Part shown: in pieces, positions 46,791 to 57,049 of the stretch | Position numbering within the stretch: position 1 is the first letter of the stretch | Layout: each line of letters begins with the position of its first letter | NCBI GenBank assembly: GCA_905221605.1 | Contig: CAJNDS010000402.1 | Span: forward strand, 62,001-126,000 | Direction of reading: 5' to 3' | Length of the DNA: 64,000 bases | From: Symbiodinium natans | Taxonomy: Eukaryota; Sar; Dinophyceae; Suessiales; Symbiodiniaceae | Program-made: the position numbers and the translations under genes | Notes under the pieces: generated by a model | Told to the model about the DNA's origin: nothing | The model's input: only the letters and a program-made list of their open reading frames with translations | Database searches by the model: none

Positions 46791-47254
46791 TTGCAACTCC
46801 GGGGCTCTTCCTCACAAACCCTTCGACTCAGCTTCGACTCTTTGGGGTTGGCGCGCTACCGCGCTGCCTGCAAGACCTCCGAGCATTGAATTGCCGTCTG
46901 GATGTTTTTCATCCTGGAGCGAATGCTTGCTGACACCGGAACGCTGTCCACACCGGAGTTTCAACCGAACCCCGAGATGATATACTGCTGTTCAACCTGC
47001 GTTCAAAGACCTGCGTGTGGACCAGGGTCCGGGCAGCTGACGACACAGCCGTCTCCTGGCCGACACCTCCTCCAAGAGAGCGCGGAACCTGCGCTGCGGC
47101 TCGGAGTTGCTCGGAGTTGCTCGGAGTTGCTTGCAGCTGCAGGTGCTGGCAGCCACGGCAGCAGTTGGCCATGATTCCTAGTCAACTAACGATACGGAAG
47201 ATACTTAAAGCCCAACGAAGTACAGGAATTTAGCATTGAGCGACTGAGCTCTCG
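46791..47254. other. Gap
   Basis: Minus frames at 47.17-46.91 kb are open but low-complexity. Contains a 10-bp repeat at 47101. No exon supported. Confidence 0.3.
47101..47130. repeat. 10-bp tandem repeat, three units
   Basis: TCGGAGTTGC three times in exact register. Confidence 0.95.
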
Positions 47255-50200
47255 CAGAAAGCTAGCCCCCATGTATCGGCTGAATCTGCAGGAAACTGAA
47301 AGGAGACAAACGTCATCTCAAGAATGATGGCCGGCATCTTCGTGCCAACGTAAGGGCGTCTAAGCTCCACTCTAACCTGACATGCTCGCCCTGAAAAGGG
47401 AAAGGGCAATGTCAACACTCTGGCGGCGAAACCGTGGGGGGTACCTTGACCTTCCTTGCTGTCAAGGCTCGACTGAAAAACGACTGGCCCCGTGACCGGC
47501 ACCCAAAACCGTATAGCTCAGACCTCAGGCCGAATACCCCTCACGTCCAGGCCCTGAAACCCACACGATTGCCGTAAGCTGTTAAAAGCAAGGGGCTGCA
47601 AAGCTGGCGCCACGCTTCTTCAACTCATACCGGCCCATACCCTTAATCCTGGTGCACAGGCTGGAAAGTCCACCCAGGTGCCTTTGCCGCTCCTCCGCCG
47701 GTGCAGTGGCAGGCGGCGGCTCCATCTCAAGGGCCTGCTATCCAATCGCAGTTGTTTAGCTTAGCATACGACTAATTCGAATGCTTTAGGTTGTTGCACT
47801 TAGCCTCTCCTATGTTCTTGACTTGGAAACGACATGCCGAACCGTTTTTGCTTCTGCCATTCTTGACAGGTGCAAGCTTTATAGGTGAAGCCAGGATCCC
47901 CCGCATCGCCCGTGAAGTCCAAGGCCTGAGCCCACATGAAGCCCGCGCGACACGCTTTCGGAGCGCTGAGCTGAGTCGGCACTCAAAGCGTCTAAGCTTC
48001 TGACCAGCAGCAGTTCGACTTCTCGCTGCAATCGCAATGAGAAGGCCTTGCAGAAGCCCAAGGACAGTAGACTTCAACATCTGCGTCCGCAAGCGCGTCA
48101 AGCAAGCCATCCTAGGTTCGACACCTGTGATGATGCCTGCGGCTGTTCCAATCCCAAGCCAAAGAGTGGGCCTGGAGGCCGTTGAAGTCGCGAAAGAGAA
48201 CCAAGGCTGCTGTACCGGATACCTTGCCAAGTCAAGGCAAACAGCTCGATAAACGTGGCAAACAAATCCAACACCATGAGTGGCATTCGGGCTGCTAGGG
48301 CTAAAGGGAACATGGGAAAGCTGAGCCTTGTGACCGTTTGCAAGGCGGACCAAAGGTGTCTAGGCATCTAGGCAGGACCCAGCCAGAGAGATCAAACGGG
48401 AGGCAAAAAACTAGGCAGAGAGACTGAACTCCAGGGTTTTCAAGTATGGGCCCTTGTTACCCTTATATACACTATACTATATAGCATAAGCGCCCATACT
48501 TGGGATCGCACATGGTTCTAACCTGAGAGAGACACAGAGACCATCTGGAATTGCTACGGCGGCCAGTGTGGCATAGATCGCTTCATAATCGAATCCCTCA
48601 AACTCTGATACCCAAGCACCCTAAACTTGCAGTTGCCCAAGCTGCCCCAAATGAAGGTGGGCAAATGCAAGGGGAGGGTGCCTCCGAGGCGAGCTCGAGG
48701 CAACGCAGCATGGAAGCCACGGCTGCTAAGGAGGGAACCTCCCAGCCACCACAGCTCTTCACAACTTTCATAAACGCAGACTCCAAGGAGGCGAAGGAAG
48801 GCCCATCGAGCGACTTGGAGCCGAGGCAGGATCAGTGTGGCACTTCCCAGGTCCCAGGCATCAGTTCTCTGCATGAGCTCCAACATGGCGAGGAGCATGC
48901 CTGCATGCCTGCGAGCACAAGCCCAAGGCTTCTCGACTCCGTTGACCAGAGCGGCAATGTGAACTGGAGTTTGGTCCCCACTTTGGTTTTGCCACTGTCA
49001 CTTGAGCTTGAAATCAGATTGGGAACTTACGCACTAAGTCGTCAGGTTCAAGTGGACCTGGCGAAAGCTGCTTTCAGTGCATGAGCTCTGCGTTGCTGTT
49101 CACCCTCTTATGCTGCTACACTTGATGGCAGTTGTCAGCGCTCTTTCCACACAACATCACACAACCATGTTTGTCTCTCTGCATTTGCCATTACTTCGCA
49201 AGACATGGAATATGAACATCAGCTCTAACATACTATGCGCGCTCCAACTTCCCGTCCGCCCAGAACATTCCGTCTTAGATCAAGGGCAGTTGGGCCCACC
49301 CGAGCTGCACGGTGCTCTGGTGGTTGTTGACGGTTGTGATCTGAAAGAGGTCCAAAGCCTCTTCAGGGCAACAGGACTTCTCATTGATCTCCACGCGTGA
49401 AATATCTCCACTGGGCACTTCACAAAGCATACCTCATGGAAGGCACTAGGGACAGAGCTGCTGATAGGAGAGCGTTGTGGTCCTCGAGCCTGCCATGTCA
49501 CATACAGGCACCCTGAGGGAGAGCTGAAAGGATGAAGACGAGCACTGATGCTCATTCTGATACTAATGTCGATGTGCCTACCACACCGCATGGTTACTAC
49601 TACTGTCCAGCATGTGAAAGATGGGCCACGACAAACATAAAACTAGTCCGAAACCGTTTCTCCCAGCACCAACAATGAGGCGCACTGATCGTCTGGTGGG
49701 TGGTGCCCAAGAAGACCCCGAAGTGCCTCAACGGTGCCAGGCACGCTTGGGGATGAGAAGGGCTTGTCGGGCACTCTGCAACCCTCTGAGGCTCCAGCAC
49801 ATGCAACGATGCCGTGAGGGAGCGAGAGGCCCAGCCTGCTCTCTAACAAGAGACATGTTCCACGGCTGGTCGAAAGAAAGGAGGCGCCCTGCTTCAGGCA
49901 GCCGATTTAGTCAAAAATGTGAGGGCCAGGCATTTGAGACAGCTGAGACGCTTCTGATCGACCTTTGCCGACTTCGAGTGGTGATGGGTGCACAGTCGCA
50001 GAAAGATTTGCGGGAATTGCACTGGGAAAGGACATCTGGACCCGAGCTTTGGCCGAAGCGTGAATCCAGGAAGGCAGCAGTGACTCTCAAAGCCGCGATG
50101 CCTTGCCACAGACTCCCAGAGGCGTTCAAAACCCTTGAGGACAGGCCGCCTGCGTCAGTCCCGATGGACCGGAGAGATTGCAACCTGAGGTGCAGCAGTG

Positions 50201-51145
50201 CTAGACCTTCAGCAGTTGATCCCTGCGGCCTCTCCCTTTGCGGTCGTCCGAGTATTCCCTTTCCCTCACATGGCCCAGGAGACGTGCCTATGCGTGCCTT
50301 GCGCTGGGAGGCCGACATCTCACAGAGCTCTGACAACAGCCCAGGCCTGCAATGCGCTGTGGAATCTGTGGATCAGGGGGAATGTCTTCTAAAAGGTCCA
50401 AGTGCTCAGCCTCTTCTGCAGGTACTGCTGCAGGACCCAAGCGCCTGAGAGTGTCAGCACATGCAGCTCATGCATCCTCATGGTCTTCGCTGCGGTCTCG
50501 TGATCACGGAGTCACGGAGAAGTCCATCTCTTCTGGATCGCTACAGATTTCCGCTTCTGACAAGCACGGTCTGATCTTGCGGCAAGGAATTACAGTCAAA
50601 GCCTCCAGAGGCCCGGGATCCCAGCGCATGTGCTTCACGGCGTTGCATATTGCAAGCAATGCAACGGCGACAACCTCCAATGCAGCCAGCTGCAAGGATC
50701 TGCCTGGTAGACCGCTGCACCGACAGGGGCCTCTCTCCGACCATCGAGCGTACGAGCACGAGACCTTTCGACACATGTCTCGCACGAACCTACCACCGCC
50801 ACTGCGGCTACTCGATGAGATGAAGATTAGTAGTCCATCCCTGTGAGCAAGAACTATCCATGATTTGCACTGGTGAAGAGCCCACTGTATCTTCGAGGTT
50901 GAAGCAGCCTGCAGTAGCCTAGCCTGGTCTAGGGCTTAGCTTGCAATGTCTCGGCTGCACACCAAAGTCTGCGTCGAAGCATCGCCTCCTGAGATGGCAC
51001 TGAGCGGCGCATGTCGCAGCGCATGGCAGGTTTTGAGAAGGCTTTCTCACATGCAGGCGGCATGCAGCCGTCTGATTGCTTCGTTAAGGATTCACCTGCC
51101 TCGCACAGTGTCAGACTTACCGCTTGAATCCACAATGATAGAGGT
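47255..51145 (-). CDS. Membrane-protein exon series, unknown function
   Basis: Minus exons: about 51140-50935 (EAGESLTKQSDGCMPPACEK), 50720-50500 (LQLAALEVVAVALLAICNAV, a hydrophobic helix, then SEAEICSDPEEMDFS), about 50250-49911 (GLALLHLRLQSLRSIGTDAG, competing with a plus frame), 49790-49645 (PGTVEALRGLLGHHPPDDQC), 49400-49275 (EINEKSCCPEEALDLFQITT), about 48800-48600 (ASLESAFMKVVKSCGGWEVP), 48367-48210 (FPLALAARMPLMVLDLFATF), about 48180-48050 (LGIGTAAGIITGVEPRMACL) and 47390-47260 (VELRRPYVGTKMPAIILEMT). At least two helices are long enough to cross a membrane. Whether this is one gene or several is unknown. Confidence 0.42.
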
Positions 51146-51186
51146 ATTTGCATGAACCTCCATCACCCGAGCGCTGCACAGGGCCA

Positions 51187-51213
51187 GGCTCAGTGGGCTC
51201 AGTGGGCTCAGTG
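51187..51213. repeat. 9-bp repeat, three units
   Basis: GGCTCAGTG three times. On the minus strand it would encode Thr-Glu-Pro repeats in the frame QVDTEPTEPTEPGP, so it may be an in-frame coding repeat. Confidence 0.8.
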
Positions 51214-51734
51214 TCTACCTGTCCACTTTCCGGAGGAGGCCCCAGTGTCCCCCAAATTGCACCCGAAAGAAGGGGTACAACGAGCAGACCTCCATCTCAT
51301 CCGGCTGCCGGACGTCAGCTGGAGCCTTTAAACTCTCAGGGCATGCAGCATTCAATATACATATAACATACTTACGATAACATACCTACATACGTGGGTT
51401 GATCTACATCGAAAAGGGCATTGCACTTGAACCACTTGCTTTTGTTCTGTATTCTATTTGAGGCACAGCCAGTTGCTGCACAAAGGCTTCGAGTGCCATG
51501 TGTCACCCCGCCCCCCAACGTGAACTCTTTCCCGAAAGCATCGGGCCGACTGCTACATCCAATTCTTGGGCTATACAACATGGAAGGTGGTGACCGCCCC
51601 GACTTGCTTTGCAGGGCTTCCACACTGCAGAGGACTTTGCTATAGCGTGCGGGAGGCAGGGTCTGTGTTCAGAATTTGGGTTTCTTCATATTTTCGAGGT
51701 CAGGTCGTTCGGCCGCGGATTCGAACACAGAAAA
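51214..51734. other. Gap
   Basis: No supported exon. Short TACATAC-rich AT stretch near 51.36-51.40 kb. Confidence 0.3.
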
Positions 51735-51986
51735 CACATGATTCGGGAAACTAAACGCCAGCATGAACACACCGGTGACATGAACGTCATCATACCCCCC
51801 CCCCCCCCCCCCCCCCCCCCCCCGCCAACGCCCAACCACCTAATTTCCTGATGGGGGCAGCTTCCTGAATCGCATGACTTTCTGAATCGCGTAGTTTCCT
51901 CAATCGGAGCGAGGAACCAGTTTCCTGAAGCGTGGTTTCATGAATCGTGCTTTCCTGAATCGAGTGAAAGCAGTTTCGTGATTTGG
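51735..51986. repeat. C29 tract with inverted GTTTCCYGAATC motifs
   Basis: C29 at 51795-51823. To its left is one inverted motif (GATTCGGGAAAC, 51740-51751). To its right are eight direct motif copies starting at 51844, 51861, 51878, 51894, 51920, 51935, 51950 and 51973 (consensus GTTTCCTGAATCG). Spacing is irregular, 15-26 bp. Same architecture as 59527-59841. Confidence 0.8.
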
Positions 51987-52577
51987 GTGTAGTGTCTCGA
52001 ATATCTAGGACCCCAGACCCTGAATCGCCACCAAAGTTTCCTGGATTTACCTGACCTCCGTGCATGGCTGAGATGCCCACATCGCTAAGGCAGGCGGAGA
52101 GGTGTGCACACGAGACTGCCCTTACCCTCTGTAGGCCTCCCCCGTCTTATCCTGGGGAGCTCAAACAATGGCCCGTGCGCGAGCGCACGCGGGATTCGAG
52201 CAAGAATCCCGACTCGAGCACCTCTTAGACCTCGGGTTTTTGCCACGTCATCGTCTCCCTTTAGGGTCAAGGACCTCCTTTTGGGGCTCAGGGGGCAAGA
52301 GACCTCCAAAGCTGACAAAAAGACTGCTGGTTGACTCGCCCTATCATAACACTACAAGAAGCGTCGAGCCGCGAATCTCGTGCGCGAAGCGGCACGCGAC
52401 TCGAGTGCGCGAATCCGCCATGCGCGAGTCCCCGGGTTTTGCATATGAGGAGGGCCCTGCATCACAGGCGGAGCCATCAAATGTTGCCTCAGAATTGCAT
52501 TGGAGCTGCAGACTGCTCCAACCCTTCGTGGCCTCGGAGCTGCAGGCATCGCGGAAGCTGCCTGTCTCCAGGAAACC
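51987..52577. other. Gap with GC-rich palindromic words
   Basis: Holds a hairpin at 52190-52211 and repeated GCGCGA-type words around 52.38-52.43 kb. No supported exon. Confidence 0.3.
52190..52211. repeat. Short perfect inverted repeat
   Basis: CGGGATTC, 6-base loop GAGCAA, GAATCCCG. It carries the same GATTC/GAATC core as the nearby motif array. Confidence 0.75.
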
Positions 52578-53475
52578 TCATGAGACGCTTGAAGGTGCCT
52601 TTTTGGTGAATGGAGGCTTAGAGGCTTCGCGAGCACCCACTTCTCCCCACCTGTCGGAATTTTCTGGGGCCGCTGCCTCCTCCGCACGCAAGCACCTTTC
52701 CACCGTGCTATCTCGCGGGACTCCATAGGAGGAACTCGCTGTAAGACCCTCTGAGAATTCCCCGTAAACCACAGCATCATCTGCATCTTTAATCCAGTTC
52801 TGCTGTGAACGTTGACCGCACTCAAGGCCTCCAGACGCCTCTCGAGGGAGGCAGCATGCCCTGCTTGCATGTGCCTGCCTCAGACCAGGAAGAAACGGGG
52901 GCAAGATCTTCGCCATGCCATGGAAGCACTGATCAAAGCATTGTAGTTTCTGACCCGCTTGCCCCATCAGTGCAAAGGGTGCGGGACTCACAACAACCGT
53001 GAGAAAACAAGACTTGAAAACCAATGATGCTTCGTGCTGGTGAGGTCCCCACTCGGTGGGCAAGCAGCTAGGCAGCGCAGTGCCTGGTTCGCACAGGTGG
53101 CAACCTACTCGGCAACCTGTACACCTGGGTTTGCAACCTGGGGCTGTGGCTCCAAGCAGCACTTTCAGATGTGAGCCTTGCGTCCATTATGCTCATGCTC
53201 ACATCTTCATGGTGGGAAGTCGTGCATGTTGCTTCTTGAGGCAGCTGTACCTTCAATTACCCTACGAGTAGTGCCATGCTCAGGCATTCACACTGCAGAA
53301 GATCCCGGAGTTTCTCCACAGGACCTGAAGTTCAATGCTGCGACACGGATCTGATGGTTGAAGGCTGCCCTGCAAGCAGTTCTGCGCGGTCTGACCTTTC
53401 AGCTCCTGGTGAAGCAGCAAGACATCGTGCAGAACCCGGAGCACCTCCATGGCACGTGACAGGCGACAGGAAACT
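52578..53475 (-). CDS. Unknown protein, two visible exons
   Basis: About 53475-53285 encodes AMEVLRVLHDVLLLHQELKG and SIELQVLWRNSGIF. 52799-52578, after an AGCAG acceptor, encodes KDADDAVVYGEFSEGLTASS and VERCLRAEEAAAPENSDRWG, then a Lys/Ser tail ending in a stop at 52578. The second exon is strongly coding-like, and a plus frame over it is also open but less natural. A minus frame just upstream (AASLERRLEALSAVNVHS, 52870-52800) overlaps the acceptor and is probably intron. No family recognised. Confidence 0.5.
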
Positions 53476-54090
53476 GCAGAACTGCCGATTTGTCACGTGA
53501 AAGCTGCGACCCTTATGGGCCTCGCAAAGGAGCTCCTCTGACTCGGAATGGCTGCCTTGGCCCTGTCCACTGGTCAGATATTCCTTGAAGGCACCAGATC
53601 ACACACAGGAGACTCCCACCAAGGAACCAAGGAAGCAAGGAAGGAACCACGGGGGGAAAGATCGCACGAGGTGCCATCGAGCAGCTCCCAGGATGGTGTC
53701 GAAGCGCAGCAGAACAGGATGCCATGAAGAGGACACCTCAAGCACTGGTCCGTGTCAAACTTGTGCGAATACAGAGGAGACATCTGACTATGCACAGTCT
53801 ATAAGAAAAACACACACACACACACACAAAAGTCCACTGGCACAATCCGTGGTTGACATACTTGGACTCGAGTTCAAACGTGCACATCCACCGACATTAC
53901 TCGCCTTGAGCAAAATCAAAAACCAAAAACCCAATGCCCACAAAAACCCAGATGCTATAGCTCGAAATAAGCGCAGTGTTCCTTGTACAATTGGATTAGG
54001 TTTGGTGTTGAGAGTTGTAAACCCTGACTGAAGTCCTTGCTATAACCTTTTCACACAGATCTGACACCACACCCGAACGAATCAACACAT
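53476..54090. other. Gap
   Basis: Open frames on both strands at 53.5-54.0 kb are not convincing. Includes a (CA)n tract at 53812. Confidence 0.3.
53812..53829. repeat. (CA)n microsatellite
   Basis: Nine CA units. Confidence 0.9.
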
Positions 54091-54137
54091 CCGAGTGAAC
54101 TCAAGGACACATTCGAGCGAACTCAAGGACCCACCTG
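54091..54137. repeat. 23-bp tandem repeat, two units
   Basis: CGAGTGAACTCAAGGACACA and CGAGCGAACTCAAGGACCCA in tandem, with a partial third (GAGTGG). Confidence 0.85.
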
Positions 54138-54159
54138 AGTGGTTCATGCCGGAGATCTC

Positions 54160-54360
54160 AAGGAAAAATGCGAGCCATCTTATTTTGAATACATTGGCTC
54201 GATGAAATCAGAGTCTGTTTTTTTGCAACGGTCACAAATATTTCAATAAGAATTGGAGCAGCAACCATCACTTGCTCAATCACTGCGATTGCCAAAGCCG
54301 AAGGGACTGCGAATCTTACTGTTAGACCGCTTAGGGTAAGTAATATAAACATCAAGATAA
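54160..54360 (-). CDS. Hydrophobic open frame, doubtful
   Basis: Encodes ILLTLSGLTVRFAVPSALAI and MVAAPILIEIFVTVAKK, two potential membrane helices, in locally AT-richer sequence. It could be a membrane exon or a decayed insertion. No acceptor or donor was preferred. Confidence 0.22.
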
Positions 54361-54604
54361 ACCAGCAAGTTGAGGAATCGATGTTGACCTACTATCAAAG
54401 ACACGGTGAACTGCATAGACTTTCCTGCAAGCTGAAGGGTGAAGCCCATACCACAACAGATCCGCCGAGGCCTCGGGCCGTAGGTGTATGGGGAGCACCA
54501 ACCCACCTCTAACCCCTCCCCACACACCCACGCGCTCTGGGACCTTTTGTCTAGAATGGGCACGCCCTCCAAGCGGACGGCGCAGCATTGAGGCCACCCT
54601 CCCC

Positions 54605-54605
<1 letters not shown>
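54361..54605. other. No feature seen
   Basis: Unique sequence leading into the C38 tract. No exon and no inverted motif array on this side. Confidence 0.3.
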
Positions 54606-54644
<39 letters not shown>

Positions 54645-54790
54645 AGATTAACCCCCTTTACAACCAGAATCCCCACTTTACAACCGGAACCCCCGCTTTA
54701 CAACCACGAACGCCATGTTCAACATGAGAATCCCTACTTTACAACTCGACAACATGAGAACCCCTAGTTCGCAACTGCACAAACAACTCT
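54606..54790. repeat. C38 tract with 20-bp minisatellite on its right
   Basis: C38 at 54606-54643, followed by CTTTACAACC at 54656, 54676 and 54696 (20-bp period, unit continuing NGAAYCCCCN) and a diverged copy at 54737. AACATGAGAA words follow at 54721 and 54751. Confidence 0.9.
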
Positions 54791-55329
54791 GTCTTTCTCT
54801 CTGCTCTGCTTGCCCATGGGCTCTTGGAGTCTCTGTCTGCCTTTCGTCCTTGCCCAAGAAGGTGGTTACCTGCGGCAGCATCAGGCCCCTGTAGCGAGGG
54901 CTGCTAACTGATGCTTGCCAATGAGCCCCTGGAGATTCTGCATCTGCTTGGGCTCTTTTTTTTGTTTTTGTTTATCTTTCTGCCAGCTTGTCTGTCTGTT
55001 TAGTGCAGTTTAGGGTTTAGTATTGCAGGTTTCGGGTTTAAGGAGCTTTGCGAGGCCTAGCAGGAACCAAGGATATCAGAAGTCCAGAAGTCCGAAGATA
55101 TACTAGCCTACACTATGCTGCAAGAACATAGTGGTTCGATTTGATACGTACTACGTGACACAGTCTACTTGCGTAGTGCAGCGTAGTACAGTAGCATAAC
55201 ACGGCCAGCTGCACATGGAGCTTCCGGCACAGCGACGTTCGTGGCTTCAGAATACATCGTGTGGAAACAGACCTACTCGGTCGCCTCTCATCGTCTCAGA
55301 AGAAATGCCTGAACCCTAAGGGAATTCAA
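54791..55329. other. Gap
   Basis: Contains TTTAGGGTTTAG (about 55010) as a short telomere-like word and several GTAGT/TACTACGT palindromic bits near 55.15-55.20 kb. No exon. Confidence 0.3.
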
Positions 55330-55580
55330 TAAATAACTTGCGTTTACGATATCTTACTTTTTGCTTTATTGTAAACCCCAAAACACAAGAAACCCAAAAA
55401 TCGCATAAATATTTCAAAGCACAACCCCAAAAAAAGTCTGCGTCGAAATACCCTGAGAATCCCATACAAGCAACCATTATATGTTATACTAAATGTTATA
55501 ATATTATATACATATAGATATATACCATGATATCTAAGAAGTATTATACAATATTGAGTTGTTGGCACAAGAACGCCCGC
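55330..55580. other. AT-rich island
   Basis: Markedly AT-rich (TATATACATATAGATATATA-type sequence near 55.50 kb) between two C-tract loci. The minus frame FRRRLFLGLCFEIFMRFLGF is open but looks like a composition effect. Confidence 0.6.
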
Positions 55581-55687
55581 ATTGCAACCATCACCACTTT
55601 CAAAAGTGCATGGGTGCTCTAGAGGGCGGTGGTGGGAGTTTCAGGTCTTGACACTTTACGTATAAAGGCTTGTCAAGCAGCTTGCCC

Positions 55688-55810
55688 ATTCGGTTGCAAA
55701 GTGGGCGTTCCGGAAAGGCTCACGGGTTGCAAAGTGGGGGTTCTGGTTGTAAAGTAGGGATTCTGGTTGTAAAGCGGGGTACACGCCCCCCCCCCCCCCC
55801 CCCCCCCCCC
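55688..55810. repeat. 20-bp minisatellite with C25 tract on its right
   Basis: GGTTGCAAAG or GGTTGTAAAG at 55692, 55725, 55745 and 55765 (last steps exactly 20 bp), then C25 at 55786-55810. The repeat is the reverse complement of the array at 54656. Confidence 0.92.
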
Positions 55811-56319
55811 GCCCCCACCGAATAACCAATTTTTTTGCGGGGGCAAATGGAAAAGTAGTCTTCTATAAGGTTTAAAATTATTCAATAAGATGTTGCTGGG
55901 AAAATTTAACAGCAAAACTCAGAGTTAATAAGATTTAGGGGACGGGGTCCACAAGAGTAACCATATGTGTTGTTTCACCCCACGTTCCCCCGTCAAACCT
56001 TTCGAAGTCAAGCAGCGCTGTGGGTCCATATCCCGCAGGTTTAGGTTCTTGGATGCTCAAGGATCTAAACGAGTGGGATGTACACCTGTGCGATCCAAAC
56101 CCATGGGGTCTAACACCCCCCCGAACACCCCACACCTGACCTCCCCAAACTCCTCGCCCTGAACGTAGTCAATGTAGTTCTTCCCATGAAACGCGAAGGC
56201 CCTGAATCCGCCCATGTGACTTACCCCATCTCCACACCCGGCCAACTGTGTCAAGGAGTTGCAATACAGCGAATTCCCTCTTGGTAGAGCAAGGCACAAG
56301 GCACAGTCACAGGAAACAT
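55811..56319. other. No gene seen
   Basis: No supported exon. AT-rich at first (55.83-55.93 kb). Confidence 0.3.
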
Positions 56320-56409
56320 GCACTCTGCCCTCGCCGCCTGGCACTCTGCCCTCTCTGCCTGGCACTCTGCCCTTTCCGCTGGCACCCTGCCCTCTCCCTG
56401 GCACCAATG
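56320..56409. repeat. Minisatellite of shrinking 21-19-bp units
   Basis: GCACTCTGCCCTC-type units of 21, 21, 20 and 19 bp, then a partial copy (GCACCAATG). On the minus strand one frame would read a Gly-Arg-Val-Pro-Gly-type repeat, but no flanking exon supports translation. Confidence 0.88.
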
Positions 56410-57049
56410 CTGATTTATGAAGTACGAGGAAGAAAGCTGGACTCCATTTGTGCCAAGACTGGGACCTGCGGAAGCTTGAGACCATCGACGGATGGCGCGT
56501 TAGCCCATTTGCCCATCTGTAATCGCAAGGTGCCTCTTGCAATAGAAGGCAAGCAAGGACAAGACGAAACTAAGACACACACACCACACGCGTCGTTATT
56601 TTCTGAAGTGTGTTCACAAGTTCGTCAACCACGCCTGCACAGTTTTCCTGCATCATGAGGCAACCGCGAGAACCAAACATGTTTATCACCTAGCCAAGTT
56701 GAGACTACAGAATCAGTCAAGCCTTCGCGAACACTATGTACGTCTGACGCAGAGGACTAACTGTCCAGGTCCATGATGACCATGTGTGTCTGAGAACTTA
56801 CTGTCTTGGTCCATGGCACACTCCCCTTCAGTCCAGGACTGGACTTTGTGGCAAGGGCTGGAACCGCTTGGATGCAATTGATCATCATCATCATCATCAT
56901 CATCAAAAGGTGCACCTAGGTGGAGCGGCGACTCGTCATTTTCTGACGGAGCAGCAGGAGCAAGACCAGAACCGCCAATCTGTCAATGTACGGCGGCACT
57001 TCATTGGGCATGCTTTCCACTTCGGGATTCCCGCCACATTCACGTAGTT
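56410..57049. other. Gap
   Basis: No supported exon. (ATC)n at 56879. Confidence 0.3.
56879..56904. repeat. (ATC)n microsatellite
   Basis: About eight ATC units. Confidence 0.92.

Noticed and set aside
49621-50448. 275-residue plus-strand open frame, the longest non-coding-strand candidate in the region
   Set aside because: The minus frames over the same bases have more natural helices, and all neighbours are minus. Length alone reflects GC-rich composition. Kept only as a caveat.
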